Assembly (NCBI GenBank): GCA_039962885.1
Contig: JBDVGI010000275.1
Span: 1-6,332 of the forward strand
Length of the DNA: 6,332 nucleotides
Reading direction: 5' to 3'
Source: Litorimonas sp039962885
Lineage (GTDB): Bacteria > Pseudomonadota > Alphaproteobacteria > Caulobacterales > Maricaulaceae
Shown: positions 5,999-6,332 of the stretch, piece by piece
Position numbering within the stretch: position 1 is the stretch's first letter
Layout: each line of letters begins with the position of its first letter
Made by a program: the position numbers and the translations under genes
The notes under the pieces: generated by a model
Databases searched by the model: none
Told to the model about the DNA's origin: nothing
The model's input: the letters and a program-made list of their open reading frames with translations, nothing else

Positions 5999-6050
5999 TT
6001 GTTCAACTGAAAGTATTGTGATAGAATTATCAACAAAATAAGAGGTGGGG
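5999..6050 (+). promoter_or_regulatory. Candidate promoter and strong Shine-Dalgarno before a 21-codon ORF
   Basis: TTGTTC (5999-6004) and TAGAAT (6022-6027) are separated by 17 bp and match the sigma-70 hexamers at 3 and 5 of 6 positions. Transcription would begin near 6034. AGAGGTGGGG (6041-6050) follows, a purine-rich ribosome binding site 7 bases before an ATG. The ordered arrangement is more convincing than any single element. Confidence 0.4.
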
Positions 6051-6057
6051 ATAAATC

Positions 6058-6123
6058 ATGTTCAAATCAGATAATAACATGGTGTCAGTTTCTATTTTAG
6101 GTCAATTGATAGCGCGCGGTTAA
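6058..6123 (+). CDS. Possible 21-residue small or leader peptide
   Basis: An ATG at 6058 opens 21 codons ending in TAA at 6121-6123. The peptide begins MFKSDNN and ends in a hydrophobic stretch, SVSILGQLIARG. It has one of the best Shine-Dalgarno sequences in the window and a promoter-like element in front of it. Its stop codon is exactly the three-base loop of a 9-bp hairpin (6112-6132). It matches no family I recognise. A leader peptide acting on the gene at 6224, a stand-alone small protein and chance are all possible. The run of regulatory codons typical of amino-acid attenuators is absent. Confidence 0.35.
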   Translation: MFKSDNNMVSVSILGQLIARG

Positions 6124-6132
6124 ACCGTGCGC
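6112..6132 (+). terminator. GC-rich hairpin with a stop codon as its loop
   Basis: GCGCGCGGT (6112-6120) pairs with ACCGTGCGC (6124-6132), nine base pairs including one G-T, around the loop TAA. The stem is far more GC-rich than its surroundings. No T-run follows, so it would be a pausing, stabilising or factor-assisted element rather than a textbook terminator. Confidence 0.45.
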
Positions 6133-6190
6133 CAAGAGTCACTATTTGCGAGATTGAAACCCTTCCCCTCGCTCAAATTATGACCTGTGC

Positions 6191-6203
6191 TAGTTAGTAA
6201 CTA
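6191..6203. promoter_or_regulatory. 13-bp perfect palindrome, candidate operator for the gene at 6224
   Basis: TAGTTA-G-TAACTA is a perfect inverted repeat ending 20 bases before the ATG at 6224. It lies in a probable promoter zone: TACATT (6202-6207) could be a -10 with an imperfect -35 near 6180, which would put the palindrome in the spacer. This position suits repressor binding. Confidence 0.4.
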
Positions 6204-6223
6204 CATTATTGGGATAAGAAAAT

Positions 6224-6332
6224 ATGAGCCAAGGTAAAATCAAAATTGCGTCTACGAGAGATGGGCATCCAAGCCAAGAGCCATTAATGCCTGTTATTGA
6301 GTATTGGCTGGCAAATGGAGGTAAGATTGCAG
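6224..6332 (+). CDS. N-terminus of a gene running off the right edge; possible Mrr-type winged-helix domain
   Basis: An ATG at 6224, after the purine-rich GGGATAAGAAA, opens a frame with no stop through the window edge (36 codons plus one base). It begins MSQGKIKIAS and contains PSQEPLMPVIEYWLANGG. That segment resembles, by eye only, the start of the Mrr N-terminal winged helix, a domain that precedes restriction endonuclease or regulatory domains. The similarity is short, so the product remains unassigned. It is unlikely to be the flavin reductase that the monooxygenase needs. Confidence 0.6.
   Translation, partial: MSQGKIKIASTRDGHPSQEPLMPVIEYWLANGGKIA

Larger units (their letters stand above)
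5878..6223. other. 346-bp intergenic region with hairpins, a tiny ORF and a palindrome
   Basis: The region between the Gfo/Idh/MocA stop and the next gene is AT-rich and has no full-size gene. From left to right it holds two weak hairpins (5917-5976), a promoter-like pair and strong Shine-Dalgarno (5999-6050), a 21-codon ORF ending in a hairpin (6058-6132), and a 13-bp palindrome (6191-6203). These are listed separately. Confidence 0.6.

Overview
The window looks like bacterial DNA of moderate GC, probably from an alphaproteobacterium or another Gram-negative. The Gram-negative assignment rests on a trimeric autotransporter adhesin, which needs an outer membrane. The alphaproteobacterial guess rests on gene content and is weaker. 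No rRNA, tRNA, insertion sequence or CRISPR array was seen.

Positions 1-1375, minus strand, hold the N-terminal 458 codons of a YadA-like trimeric autotransporter adhesin that runs off the left edge. It has a long signal peptide, a head of fifteen exact 14-residue repeats, a neck motif and a stalk of perfect heptads with Asn in the core. Positions 1376-1927 contain no convincing gene, only hairpins and a repeat pair upstream of the adhesin.

Positions 1928-5877 form a compact catabolic locus of two divergent units around a 104-bp shared regulatory region (3979-4082). The leftward unit encodes an SsuD-type flavin-dependent monooxygenase and, overlapping it by one base, an aldo/keto reductase. 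The rightward unit encodes a GntR/HutC-type regulator and, 10 bp later, a Gfo/Idh/MocA-fold NAD(P)-dependent protein. An SsuD-like monooxygenase coupled to an aldo/keto reductase is the signature of the oxidative sulfoquinovose pathway (sulfo-SMO: SmoC cleaves the C-S bond, SmoB reduces 6-oxo-glucose to glucose). The Gfo/Idh/MocA protein could be a sugar dehydrogenase. More interestingly, it could be an NAD-dependent sulfoquinovosidase that releases sulfoquinovose from its glycosides. On this reading the window carries a minimal glycoside-to-sulfoquinovose-to-glucose-plus-sulfite module with its own regulator. The flavin reductase and transporter must lie elsewhere. This functional reading is inference from family and context.

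Positions 5878-6223 hold weak hairpins, then a candidate promoter, a strong Shine-Dalgarno and a 21-codon ORF whose stop codon is exactly the loop of a 9-bp hairpin. A 13-bp palindrome follows, just upstream of a new gene (6224 to the right edge). Only 36 codons of that gene are visible, and they faintly resemble an Mrr-type winged-helix N-terminus.
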